From Acidobacteriota bacterium (GTDB taxonomy: Bacteria; Acidobacteriota; Terriglobia; Terriglobales; Acidobacteriaceae): a DNA stretch of 53,666 nt. The notes beneath the pieces were generated by a model. It had not been told where the DNA came from. It did no database searches and saw nothing but the letters and a program-made list of their open reading frames with translations. The stretch covers positions 1-53,666 of the forward strand of contig JAFDVW010000031.1 in NCBI GenBank assembly GCA_018268755.1, given 5' to 3'. The translations under genes and the position numbers were made by a program. The first letter of the stretch is position 1. Each line of letters starts with the position of its first letter. Positions 39,494 through 49,226 of this stretch are shown here, piece after piece.

Positions 39494-40636
39494 CTACAAG
39501 GGATAACTGTTGGTAAAGGTCAAGTTCCGGCCACTGATCGTGGTCTGCAGGTCCATCCCTTGGTATCCCACCGTGCCTTTCACCTGGCTGCGAATGGAGA
39601 GGTGGAGGATATTGACCGCCGTAATCTGGTTCGGGGTCAGGCCTTCGGACAATCCGCCATCCGCGTACACCACCGCCGCGCCGCTGTTGTACAGGTTGTA
39701 ATTGAACTGTAAAGCGACCACGTTTTCCGCCACGGGGACGGGGGTGTGGCCGCTCACCTGGCGTACCAGCCGCGGCGTGCCGGGCAACGTCGTGTTGTCC
39801 AGGTAATAGCTCACTACCATGAGGCGCGTGGCGGAGACCACCATGGAGGTCCCGTAAAGCGCCTTCAGTCCACCCGTAGCCGCAGTGGGCTGATTAATTT
39901 TCAAGGCGTCGCCGGTGGCGAAGTTCACGGTATAGGTGGATCCACTCCCGGTGATGCTGGTGACTTCGGCCACCGCCTGGCGCGTGCTTGCCACACCAGA
40001 ACTCGAGACCGAGGTGGCTTTCACCCAGAGCAGGTCACCCGGAGTCAGACCGACCACCGGATCGTTGAGGTTCTGGATGGCGGTCACGTTGGTGGGCAAA
40101 GCGCAGGCCGTCGGGATGGTGCTGGGCTTGGTGAACGTAGCGCTCAGACCGTTGGAGGCCAGGGCAATGGTGTAGCAGTTGGCGATCGACAAAGTGCTGT
40201 CGGTGTAGACGGAGGTGATGACGTCCGTCTTCACGCCATTGATGGTGGGCCCCAGCTGATAACCCGGGATCAACCCATACATGTAGTAAATCGTGCCGCT
40301 GGAAGTCTGCGTGGGATACGCCACGGCGGTGCCGTTGATCCAGCACTTCGGGGTCTGGTCGCACCCGTAGACGGGAGCGGTCCCGGTGCCGGAGGGCAGG
40401 GCAATGTTGGCGTTGCTCAATCCCGAGCCGGCCAGGCTGATGTCCTGGGTGAGCAGATTGGCCGCGGCGCGGAAGTCCTGCTGCATTTCCGACTTTTGCG
40501 AGACGGTCCAGGTGGCCGACATGGCGCGGCTGAACAGCTGCATGGCCCCGGCCATGACCACCAGGCCGACCGCCATGGCCACCATCATTTCGATCAAACT
40601 GAAACCGTGTTCACGAACGCGAAGTGGTTGTCCCAT
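39494..40636 (-). CDS. PilW-family minor pilin
   Basis: A 380-residue prepilin. The cleavage site G11-F12 starts GFSLIEMMVAMAVGLVV, with the conserved Glu at position 5 of the mature protein. The C-terminal region is a beta-rich head with one CDQTPKC pair (disulfide candidate) and a conserved QMDLQ-type ending region. ATG at 40636 with GAGGAA upstream; the longer in-frame start lies in the upstream gene. It follows pilV by 13 nt. Confidence 0.87.
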   Translation of the reverse strand: MGQPLRVREHGFSLIEMMVAMAVGLVVMAGAMQLFSRAMSATWTVSQKSEMQQDFRAAANLLTQDISLAGSGLSNANIALPSGTGTAPVYGCDQTPKCWINGTAVAYPTQTSSGTIYYMYGLIPGYQLGPTINGVKTDVITSVYTDSTLSIANCYTIALASNGLSATFTKPSTIPTACALPTNVTAIQNLNDPVVGLTPGDLLWVKATSVSSSGVASTRQAVAEVTSITGSGSTYTVNFATGDALKINQPTAATGGLKALYGTSMVVSATRLMVVSYYLDNTTLPGTPRLVRQVSGHTPVPVAENVVALQFNYNLYNSGAAVVYADGGLSEGLTPNQITAVNILHLSIRSQVKGTVGYQGMDLQTTISGRNLTFTNSYPL

Positions 40637-40649
40637 ACGAAAGATTCCT

Positions 40650-41249
40650 CTAGTGATACTGCGAGACGTAGCTGGTGAGGACATAGGTCTTATTTCCTCG
40701 CCGCTGGGGCACCGAATACGTAATGGTGATAGTGGCCTGGCGCAGGGTGGAAAGCACGTTGCCGTTGGTGTCGTAGAGGGGGGTAAAAGCAATGGTGCGC
40801 CGGAAGTTGCTCAGGCCCACTTTGACGTCGTCGGAGGTCCCAATGATGCCGTCTTTGCCGGGCTCGGTCAGGTAGGCAGCGGTCGAGCTGCCGGAGGTGC
40901 CGATCAGTCCGGTGGAGTCGGGTTGGTTAATCGGCTGCGAGCCATCCATGAAAATTCCGCCGCTCGACACATTCTGAATTTGTGAGAAGGTGAGCTGGGA
41001 CGCGTCGCGCGCGGTCATGATGCTTTCAATCGCCTGGTTCGCCAGCTGCTTGGCGATCATGTCCTGCTTGGCGGTTTGGGTGGTGGAAATGGCCAGGCCG
41101 AACACGCCCAGCAGAGACACCAGCCCCACGGTGAGGATCACCATCGAAATCAGGACTTCCAGAAGGCTAAAGCCCTGTTGTGATGAGGTGGCGGAAGCCC
41201 GGCGTTGCCGGGCGGCGATTTTTGCGGTCAGGTTCATTGTTGTTGCCAT
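40650..41249 (-). CDS. PilV-type minor pilin
   Basis: A 199-residue prepilin with a basic, 26-residue leader. Cleavage at G26-F27 (GFSLLEVLISMVILTVG) with Glu31 as the mature Glu5. ANQAIESIMTARD matches the helix region of type IV pilus modification protein PilV. It overlaps the fimT-like gene by 16 nt, which couples their translation. Confidence 0.87.
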   Translation of the reverse strand: MATTMNLTAKIAARQRRASATSSQQGFSLLEVLISMVILTVGLVSLLGVFGLAISTTQTAKQDMIAKQLANQAIESIMTARDASQLTFSQIQNVSSGGIFMDGSQPINQPDSTGLIGTSGSSTAAYLTEPGKDGIIGTSDDVKVGLSNFRRTIAFTPLYDTNGNVLSTLRQATITITYSVPQRRGNKTYVLTSYVSQYH

Positions 41250-41845
41250 GAGCTGGTCCCTGAAGATCCCTTATAAAGGCGCCATCCCCGAATACGTCCG
41301 GTCGCACCCCATAACGTAATTGCGCGCGAACTGTACAACTCCCCCGGACGGGAGAGATAAACCACGCCGTTGTTCAGATTGCCGTTGATGTCCCGGGCCG
41401 AGCCGTCGGGATAGAAATAAATCTGGGTCTTGACTCCGCCGCTCACGCCCTGGTCAAAATCGATGGGGGTGGAGGCGGTGCCGAAGCAATCCGGAGTGCA
41501 GTTGCTGCCCGAGGAAGTGGTGGGCACGCCCGACTGGATGGCGAACTTGATGTCACTGGGCAACTGCATGGTGGACACCTTGGAGTTGTCCAGCTGCTTG
41601 GTGATGGCGATGGTGTTGGGCGTGGCGCTGTTGCTGAAGGTCACGATGTAAATCCAACGGGTGGAAACCGCCCGCTCGCGCGCCTGGCGCAGAGTAGCCA
41701 CCGTGCTGTTGTAGGCGTTGGTGACGCGTGCCGCTTTCAGCACGGGTTGAATGCTGATGCTGGCAATGCCGGTCACAATCAAGAGCACCGCCATGACGAT
41801 CAGCAACTCGACCAACGAGAAACCACGCGTGTTCTTAGAACGCAT
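41234..41845 (-). CDS. GspH/FimT-family pseudopilin
   Basis: A 203-residue prepilin with a very short leader (MRSKNTRG) and cleavage at G8-F9 (GFSLVELLIVMAVLLIV); Glu13 is the mature Glu5. ARERAVST and a Cys pair (CTPDC, about residues 116-120) are present in the head. It is the first gene of the minor pilin operon that runs to 36392. FimT-type proteins in other bacteria can bind DNA during natural transformation. That role here is only a possibility. Confidence 0.87.
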   Translation of the reverse strand: MRSKNTRGFSLVELLIVMAVLLIVTGIASISIQPVLKAARVTNAYNSTVATLRQARERAVSTRWIYIVTFSNSATPNTIAITKQLDNSKVSTMQLPSDIKFAIQSGVPTTSSGSNCTPDCFGTASTPIDFDQGVSGGVKTQIYFYPDGSARDINGNLNNGVVYLSRPGELYSSRAITLWGATGRIRGWRLYKGSSGTSSWQQQ

Positions 41846-42149
41846 AAACCCTTTCGTCGGGGAGGAGAGGCGCGGCCGGCATGCAAAGGCGTCAGCGCTC
41901 CGTTCCCTTGCCGCCTTTGAGATTGGGCCTGGCGTCCGAGCAACTTAGAGCGGGATATGGCCCGTCATCGCAGGAACGGCCCTGCGGGCCTGCCCGCATT
42001 AAGGTCATCGTAAGGAGAGGGGGAAAGAGCGTCAAAGCACCAAAGTGTGACTTTCCCAAATTGGACTTCGGTAACGTAATGGCTGCAAGTGACTTTGGTC
42101 ATTTTGGCAAGCCGAGGATGAGGTCGCGAAGAACAACGTGTAGCTTGGG
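41846..42149. other. Upstream region of the minor pilin operon
   Basis: No gene in 304 nt. It holds the minus-strand promoter at 42007-42035. Upstream of that lies an inverted repeat ACCAAAGT (42039-42046)/ACTTTGGT (42092-42099), with half-site centres about 53 bp apart. Confidence 0.6.
42007..42035 (-). promoter_or_regulatory. Candidate promoter of the minor pilin operon
   Basis: On the minus strand TTGACG (42030-42035) and TACGAT (42007-42012) are exactly 17 bp apart. Predicted start near 42000, leaving about 155 nt of leader before the fimT-like ATG at 41845. No sigma-54 pattern is seen. Confidence 0.6.
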
Positions 42150-42575
42150 TTAGGCGTTGCCGCGGCGCGCCGCCATACCTTTGGGCGCGGCTTTCGGTGT
42201 CGCCCGGCGCGTGCTGGGAACATAGGCGCAAGAGCGGAAGTCGTAGTGTCTAGCCAGGCAAGTTCCGCAGAGATGCACCTGATGTACTTTGCAATGGATC
42301 ACCGGTGTTTCGGTGCCACAGAGATCGCAGCCCCCGCGCACCGGCCGCGGTTTCGCTTCCTCCGCTGCCTCGCCTTTTTGGTTGCCGGAGAGGAAGCGGG
42401 CTTTCAGGTATACCCCGGAAGCGATGACCAGCAGACCCAGGGAAAATACAAGCAAGCCGAAGCCAAGCGTGGTGCTGTCGCTGCGGTCGCTCAGACCCGA
42501 AGCCAGAACGCACAGCCCCCCGAAGACCAGGAGGGAACCTGCCGCAATGATCCAGGCGCCGGTTTTTGAGGACAT
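42150..42575 (-). CDS. Two-helix membrane protein with zinc-ribbon-like tail
   Basis: A 141-residue protein. Two hydrophobic helices (about residues 7-27 and 37-57) are followed by a cytoplasmic tail with CDLCGTE (about residues 84-90), CKVHQVHLCGTC and a Cys in FRSCAYVP. The Cys/His set resembles a treble-clef or zinc-ribbon. The last 20 residues are Arg/Ala/Pro-rich. The ATG at 42575 is chosen because the 60 residues before it are hydrophilic and lie upstream of the first helix. No name can be given. Confidence 0.6.
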   Translation of the reverse strand: MSSKTGAWIIAAGSLLVFGGLCVLASGLSDRSDSTTLGFGLLVFSLGLLVIASGVYLKARFLSGNQKGEAAEEAKPRPVRGGCDLCGTETPVIHCKVHQVHLCGTCLARHYDFRSCAYVPSTRRATPKAAPKGMAARRGNA

Positions 42576-42761
42576 TGGGAAATCCGATCCTTCTTGGAAG
42601 TGCGGGTCCTTACGCAAATGCTTGCTGGAAGCCACAGGAAAAATATCGGTTTCCCGGCCATAACTCCAGATGACGAAAGTCACAAGCGGCCCCGGCGGCC
42701 CCGATTTGCAAGTGACCGCGGTAACTTGTCGGGGGTCTCTCTCGAGACCTAACATGCGCCC

Positions 42762-43851
42762 ATGGCGTTGACTTCGCTATTGGTGTGCGCCGACAGTAAG
42801 GCCAGGCAGGTCTTGACGCGCGTTCTGCAGGATTTGGGGATCCAGGTAGAGCCGTGCCCGGACGCCGGCAGCGCCGCTTCCCGCCTGCAGGGCGCGCACT
42901 TTGACGCGGTGGTGCTGGATTGCGCCGACGAAGCTGCGGCCCTGGATGTGATCGGCAAAGTGCGCAGCGATCCCTCGCATCGTGCGGCCTTGCTGGTGGC
43001 CCTGGTGGAAAGCGAAAACAATGTGCGCCAGATTTTTGCGCAAGGCGCCAACTTCCTGCTCTACAAGCCCATATCCGCGGAACGCGCCAGCAGTAGTCTG
43101 CGCGCTGCCCGCGGCCTGATGCGCCGGGAGAAGCGCCGGGCGCGCCGCGTCCGGGTGCATGGCCAGGCCGCCATCGCTTATAGCAATCGCGAAGATGTGA
43201 GCGCGACCTTACTGAATGTGAGCGAGGAAGGCATCGCCATTCAGGCCGAAGGCAAGCTCCCGCCCAAGTGTAAGGTCTATTTTGAGTTTATGTTGCCGGG
43301 AAACGCCGCCACCGTGCGCCTGTCCGGAGAAGTGTCCTGGCAGGATGCGGCGGGGCGGGTGGGCATTCGCTTCGCCGATGTGCCCAAGACCTCGCGGCGG
43401 ATCCTGATGGATTGGCTGAGCGCCAACACTTCGCTGGAAGCGGAACCGCAAGCCACGCAGGAGATCCGGACGGAGACTCGCCTGGACCCCAATTCAGCCG
43501 GGGGCTTTGGCCTCCTGACTGTTTCTGCTTCCGACCGGCGCATCAAATCGCGGCGCGCCTGCCATCTCGGCGCAGAGGTCTACGCCGTGGGCAGCTCGGT
43601 GCCCTACCGCTGCAATCTGAGCGATATCAGCATTGGCGGTTGCTACGTGGAGTCGCCGCAGCCATTTCCCGTGGGCACCATGGTCGACATTAAAGTCCGC
43701 ACCGAGGCCTTCCGCGTGGAAGTGCGGGGAAGCGTGCAGAGTTCCCATCCCGGTTTTGGCATGGGGGTGGAATTTACTTTGCGCACCGCGGAGCAGAAGA
43801 GGCAAGTGCAGCAGCTGATCGCCTGCCAGCCCGAGGAAGAGGGCCTGGCGG

Positions 43852-43865
<14 letters not shown>
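42762..43865 (+). CDS. Receiver-like domain followed by two PilZ domains
   Basis: A 367-residue protein. Residues 5-115 form a response-regulator receiver with D53 (VVLDCADE) and K102 (YKP), but only one acidic residue (D11) of the usual N-terminal pair. Residues 120-225 and 255-355 are PilZ domains: first RRVRV with N152-x-S154-x-x-G157 (LNVSEEG), second RRIKSRR with D288-x-S290-x-x-G293 (SDISIGG). PilZ domains bind cyclic di-GMP through these Arg and DxSxxG motifs. It sits beside the pilin operon on the opposite strand. A c-di-GMP-responsive regulator of motility or polysaccharide is likely. Confidence 0.87.
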
Positions 43866-44810
<945 letters not shown>

Positions 44811-44814
<4 letters not shown>

Positions 44815-46217
44815 GGGTTCAGTTTCCTGGCGGCGACGCTGTCCGCAAGTGGTTCGGGCAGGGCCGGCAAGCGCCCCACGCTGTAGTAGGTGAAACCATG
44901 CGCCGCCATGGTTTCCGGGGCATACAGATTGCGCCCGTCGATCACGATGGGATATTTCAGCTGGTTGTAGAGGCGGTTCAGGTCGAGGGCGGCAAACTCT
45001 TCCCACTCGGTCAGGATGAGCAGGGCATCGGCGGCCCGCGCCGCTTCATACGCGTTGCCGGCCAAGGTCACTTGCGCGCCCAAGACCTCGCGCGAGCGCT
45101 CCATGGCCGCCGGATCATAGGCGACGATCTCGCAGCCTTCCTGCAGCAGGGCCTGGATGAGCAGAATGGCCGGCGATTCCCGGATGTCGTCCGTGCCGCC
45201 CTTGAAGGCGAGCCCCAGCACCCCCAGCCGTTTGCCGCGCAGGGTCCAGAGCGCGCTGCGCACCTTGCGCAGGAAGTTTTTGCGCTGCTCCTCATTGATG
45301 CGGATCACTTCGTCCAGTAGACGGAAATCGTAGCCATGCTCGCGCGCCACCGAGCGAAAAGCCAGCAGGTCTTTGGGAAAACACGATCCCCCGTAACCGA
45401 TTCCGGGATTGAGAAAACGCTGCCCGATGCGAGCGTCGGAGCCGATGCCCTGGCGGACCTGTTGCACGTCCGCGCCCACCGACTCGCAAATGGAAGCGAC
45501 CGCGTTGATGAAGGAAATCTTCAAAGCCAGAAAAGCATTGGAGGCATGCTTGATCAGCTCGGCGCTCTTGGTGCTGGTCACGATCAGAGGGGGTGGAATC
45601 TGGGCCCGCTCCGGTTGCGGCACGATGTCGCTACGGCGGTAATAGGAACCGTCCGTCAAGGGAGCATAGATCTGCCGCAGCACCGCCGCGCAACGATCCT
45701 GGTCGGCCCCCACCACGATGCGGTCGGGATAGAGAAAGTCGGTGACCGCCGAACCCTCGCGCAGGAACTCAGGGTTGGAGGCAACATCAAACACCTGGGC
45801 GCTACATCCGTTGCGCAGGATGATCTTACGCACCCACTCGCTGGTGTAGACCGGGACGGTGCTCTTCTCCACCACCACGGTGTAATTCTCAATGGCGCCC
45901 GAGACGCTGCGCGCGACGGACTCGACAAATGACAGGTCGGCCTCGCCGTCTTCCGTGGGCGGGGTGCCAACCGCGATGAAGACGGCGGCGCTGCCGCGCA
46001 CCGCGGCCGCCAGGTCCCCGGAAAAGGTCAAGTTGTTTCCGTGATGGCGGCTAATCAACTCGGGGAGAAACTTCTCGTGAATCGGCAGGTGCCCGGCCTG
46101 CAGTGCGGCCAGTTTCTGCTCATCGTTGTCCACCAGCGTGACCTGGTGCCCAAGGTCGGCAAAACAAGCTCCGGCCACCAGTCCCACATATCCGGACCCT
46201 ATGACGGCAATTCGCAT
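44811..46217 (-). CDS. ugd: UDP-glucose 6-dehydrogenase
   Basis: A 468-residue NAD-dependent enzyme oxidising UDP-glucose to UDP-glucuronate. GSGYVGLVAG (residues 7-16) is the nucleotide loop, and C279 in GYGGSCFPKD is the catalytic thiol. Start at 46217, after a weak AAAGGA site; a 12-residue extension upstream is possible. With the uxs gene it supplies UDP-glucuronate and UDP-xylose for exopolysaccharide, capsule or protein glycosylation. Confidence 0.94.
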
Positions 46218-46449
46218 CGAAAGTCCTTTTCCCAGGAGGGGAATCCGGCTCAAGCCCTGCTATTCCTTACTCTATCAGCTTTTTTTCGCGCCAAGGAGGG
46301 CGCCGTAGGAGGACTTTTGCGTCCGCTTTGCAAAATGGGAATCGAGACTTGCGGGCCTCGACGCGATGGAATCACATGCCGAGGTGATTGGTCTCACAGC
46401 CGGGAACGGTGGGGGCGGGCACAATCATGCCATCTTGTGGAGGTGGCAG

Positions 46450-46596
46450 ATGCCAGTATTGGTCGTTGGTGTGATCGCCTTTGTGCTGTTTGGGGTATTT
46501 GGCATTCTACTTACGGTGGCGCTGATTGCGGAACATCATAAGTCGCAGAGCGGCGGTCAGCCTGCGAAGTGGTGGATCGCTTCCAAACGGCACTAA
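46450..46596 (+). CDS. Small single-pass membrane protein
   Basis: A 48-residue protein. The ATG at 46450 follows a strong GGAGGTG site. Residues 2-25 form one hydrophobic helix (VLVVGVIAFVLFGVFGILLTV), then a short tail rich in His, Lys and Trp. No known family. An in-frame ATG at 46366 gives a longer, less natural N terminus. Confidence 0.5.
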   Translation: MPVLVVGVIAFVLFGVFGILLTVALIAEHHKSQSGGQPAKWWIASKRH

Positions 46597-46819
46597 CCGG
46601 GGTCGCCCGGGAGAGGCCGTAACCAGGGGCCGCATGGTCCGGTTGTCCGGCACTCCTGTGTCCTGATTTGCGGTTGACAGCCTGCAATTTTGAGAGGAAA
46701 CTCCGCTTAATAGGTCTGCACTGGCCGGAGTGCCTTCTGTGCGTATCCGCATCCGGGGATGCGCGGCAGGACCAGCAAAGATCCCGGTCAGGACCGGGCC
46801 CTTTGCTTGGCGAACGTGC

Positions 46820-48247
46820 ATGGCTTATCGATCCTCGTTGCAGCCGGAAACCCCTGATCCTGAGTCTGGCCGCACTCCAGCTCGCGGTGAATCTCATCCT
46901 GCCCCACACTCACCCACCATGATTGATTTGGCCACGGCCCTTTCCTATCCAGGTATGGGGGCGGAAGCTTCGCAACTGGCGCTTGACCTGATTCTGCACC
47001 AGATTGTCGAGCAGGCTTGTCTGGCGACGGGGGCCACCGGGGCGGCGATTGCTCTGGAGCGGGAAGGGGAAATCCTCTGCCGGGCCAGTGCCGGGGAAAA
47101 TGCTCCTGGTCTGGGAGTACGGCTGAACACTCAGGTGGGACTCTCCGGCATCTGCGTGCAGACCCGCCAGCCCCAGATTTGCGAAGACACGGAAGCCGAT
47201 CCTCGGGTGAATGGGGAAGCCTGCCGGGAGCTGGGCGTGCGCTCCATCCTGGTGGCGCCGGTATTGCGCGAAGAGCGAGTGGCCGGAGTGGTGGAGGTTT
47301 TTTCGCTGCTCCCCTATGCCTTCGGCGATCGCGATATTCTGACCGTGCAAGCCCTCGCCCGCCGCGTGGTGGAGGCGATGTACGGCATCGCCAAAGCCCA
47401 CCAGGCGCGCGTCCAGGCGGAGGAGGCGAGGGCGGCGGAGGCCCCGGCGGAGGCGCCCACGCTGGAAGCGGAGCTGGAAGAAGGGCCTGTGGCAGGTTCC
47501 GCGCCGGCGGAGCCGGAACCGCTGCCGCGGGTAGCCGAAGAGCCGAGCCGAGAGGAAACAGCGGCTCCCCTCGAACCACCGGCATGTCTCGCCGAGCCGG
47601 ACCCTGCGGTCTCTCCGGCATTGCCGGTATCCGCTGCTCGCGACTACGTCGCCGGCGGACTCACGGTGGCCGCGATTGCAGTGGCTTTGCTGCTGGGTTG
47701 GCTGCTCGGCTATGCCCGCTGGAACAGGCATGCTCCGGAGCGGGGCGCGCTTCCGGCCCCTGCGGCTCCATCGGGCCAGAACTCCGGGCCCACCGCGGCT
47801 TCTTCCGAGATCGTGTTTCCATCCTCGCCAACCGTGCCCTCGGCCGCATTGCCGGCCCCCAAAGGAGTTTCGCCGGGTGGTCTGGTGGTGTACGAAGATG
47901 GAAAAGTCATCTTCCAGCTGGCGCCGCGCACGTCCAGCCCGCCAGCGGATAAGCCCACGCTTCCAGCCACCATTGCGCCGGAAGTCGCCAGCAGCCGCGT
48001 CGTCTATCGCGTGGAGCCGGAGTATCCCGCGGAAGCGAGGCAAAAGCATGTGCAGGGCGCGGTGGTGTTGAACGCGCTGGTGGGCGCAGACGGCGTGGTC
48101 CAGGAATTGAAAGTAGTGAGTGGGGAAGCGCTGCTGGCCCCGGCGGCCGCCGACGCGGTGAAGCAGTGGCGCTTCAAGCCCTATCGCCGTAATGGGGCCC
48201 CCAGCGAATTCGAAACCAATATCACGGTCAATTTTCTGCTGCCCTGA
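46820..48247 (+). CDS. GAF domain, transmembrane helix and TonB C-terminal domain
   Basis: About 475 residues. Residues 40-195 form a GAF sensor domain (GLGVRLNTQVGLSGICVQTR). A Glu/Pro/Ala-rich linker (200-270) leads to one transmembrane helix (278-298). After a Pro/Ser linker comes a TonB C-terminal domain (395-475) with YRVEPEYPAEARQKHVQG and AVKQWRFKPYRRNG. The GAF part should be cytoplasmic and the TonB part periplasmic. The arrangement resembles a one-protein link between an inside signal and the envelope. ExbB/ExbD genes are absent here. The start ATG at 46820 is chosen over frames running through repeat-like sequence upstream. Confidence 0.82.
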   Translation: MAYRSSLQPETPDPESGRTPARGESHPAPHSPTMIDLATALSYPGMGAEASQLALDLILHQIVEQACLATGATGAAIALEREGEILCRASAGENAPGLGVRLNTQVGLSGICVQTRQPQICEDTEADPRVNGEACRELGVRSILVAPVLREERVAGVVEVFSLLPYAFGDRDILTVQALARRVVEAMYGIAKAHQARVQAEEARAAEAPAEAPTLEAELEEGPVAGSAPAEPEPLPRVAEEPSREETAAPLEPPACLAEPDPAVSPALPVSAARDYVAGGLTVAAIAVALLLGWLLGYARWNRHAPERGALPAPAAPSGQNSGPTAASSEIVFPSSPTVPSAALPAPKGVSPGGLVVYEDGKVIFQLAPRTSSPPADKPTLPATIAPEVASSRVVYRVEPEYPAEARQKHVQGAVVLNALVGADGVVQELKVVSGEALLAPAAADAVKQWRFKPYRRNGAPSEFETNITVNFLLP

Positions 48248-48337
48248 CCGCCTCTTGCCGGCGTTTCCAGTGTGATATTCTGGCCTGCCTTCCTTACTTA
48301 TTCATAAAAATTCTGTTGTCGGCGAAAGGAAGATACG

Positions 48338-49156
48338 GTGGATTTTTCGGGAAAACGAATTGTAGTGCTGGGCGCGGGAAAGATGGGAGGAATCCTGCTC
48401 AAGGCCCTCCTGGACAAAAAGCTGTTTACCTCCCAGACCGCCTCGGCCACGGTGCAGCATGAAGACCGGGCGCGGGCGTTGGCGGCGAAACTCGGGGTCC
48501 CAGTAGGCACCGACAACCTGGCCGCGGTGCGGGACGCGGACATCATCCTGATCGGGGTTAAGCCGCAGGTCGTCGGGGAAGTCGCCGAGCAGATTCGTCC
48601 CAACATCCGCAAGAGCCAGCTGGTCATTTCGGTGGCCGCTTCGGTGCACACCAGCCAGATCGAAAAGGCATTGGGCGACGGAGTTCCCGTCGTCCGCGCC
48701 ATGCCCAACACGCCATGCGTGCTGGGGGCCGGCATGACCGCGTTGTGCAAGGGAAAGTTCGCCACCGCGCAACATATGGAAATTGCCACCGCGCTGTTTG
48801 CCCCGGTGGGAAGGACCGTGGTGGTGGACGAAAAGCACATGGATGCGGTGACGGCGCTCTCTGCCAGCGGGCCGGCCTACATCTACATCATTTTGGAGTC
48901 GCTGGCGGAGGCCGGCGTGAAGGTGGGATTGCCCCGCGATGTGGCCACGCTTCTGGCCTCGCAAACCGCGTTGGGCGCGGCCACGGTAGTGCTCGAAACG
49001 GGAGATCACCCGGCATTGTTGAAGGATGCCGTGACCACTCCGGCGGGCTGCACCATCGACGGCATCATGGAACTCGAAGAGGGCAAGCTGCGGGTGACGC
49101 TGATCAAAGCCGTGGTCAAGGCGGCACAGCGGGCGAAAGAACTGGCCCAGGGATGA
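48338..49156 (+). CDS. proC: Pyrroline-5-carboxylate reductase
   Basis: A 272-residue NAD(P)H enzyme, last step of proline synthesis. LGAGKMGGILLKAL binds the cofactor. VRAMPNTPC, the SGPAYIYIILESLAEAGVKVGL block and TTPAGCTIDGIMELE are conserved ProC motifs. GTG start with GAAAGGAA upstream. No other proline gene is nearby. A twin-hairpin repeat follows at 49167. Confidence 0.94.
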   Translation: MDFSGKRIVVLGAGKMGGILLKALLDKKLFTSQTASATVQHEDRARALAAKLGVPVGTDNLAAVRDADIILIGVKPQVVGEVAEQIRPNIRKSQLVISVAASVHTSQIEKALGDGVPVVRAMPNTPCVLGAGMTALCKGKFATAQHMEIATALFAPVGRTVVVDEKHMDAVTALSASGPAYIYIILESLAEAGVKVGLPRDVATLLASQTALGAATVVLETGDHPALLKDAVTTPAGCTIDGIMELEEGKLRVTLIKAVVKAAQRAKELAQG

Positions 49157-49166
49157 TTGTCCGAAG

Positions 49167-49221
49167 GTGGGGCGGACACTCTTGTCCGCCTGAGGTACGC
49201 GGGCAAGAGTGCCCGCGCCAC
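49167..49221 (-). repeat. Twin-hairpin repeat C, third copy
   Basis: The minus-strand reading repeats the 4422-4494 copy: GCGGGCACTCTTGCCCGC, a short spacer, then GGCGGACAAGAGTGTCCGCC and CCAC. Spacing between hairpins is 8 nt here and about 22 nt at 4422. It lies between proC and the large secreted protein gene, where it may end transcription from both sides. Confidence 0.85.
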
Positions 49222-49226
49222 GGCAA

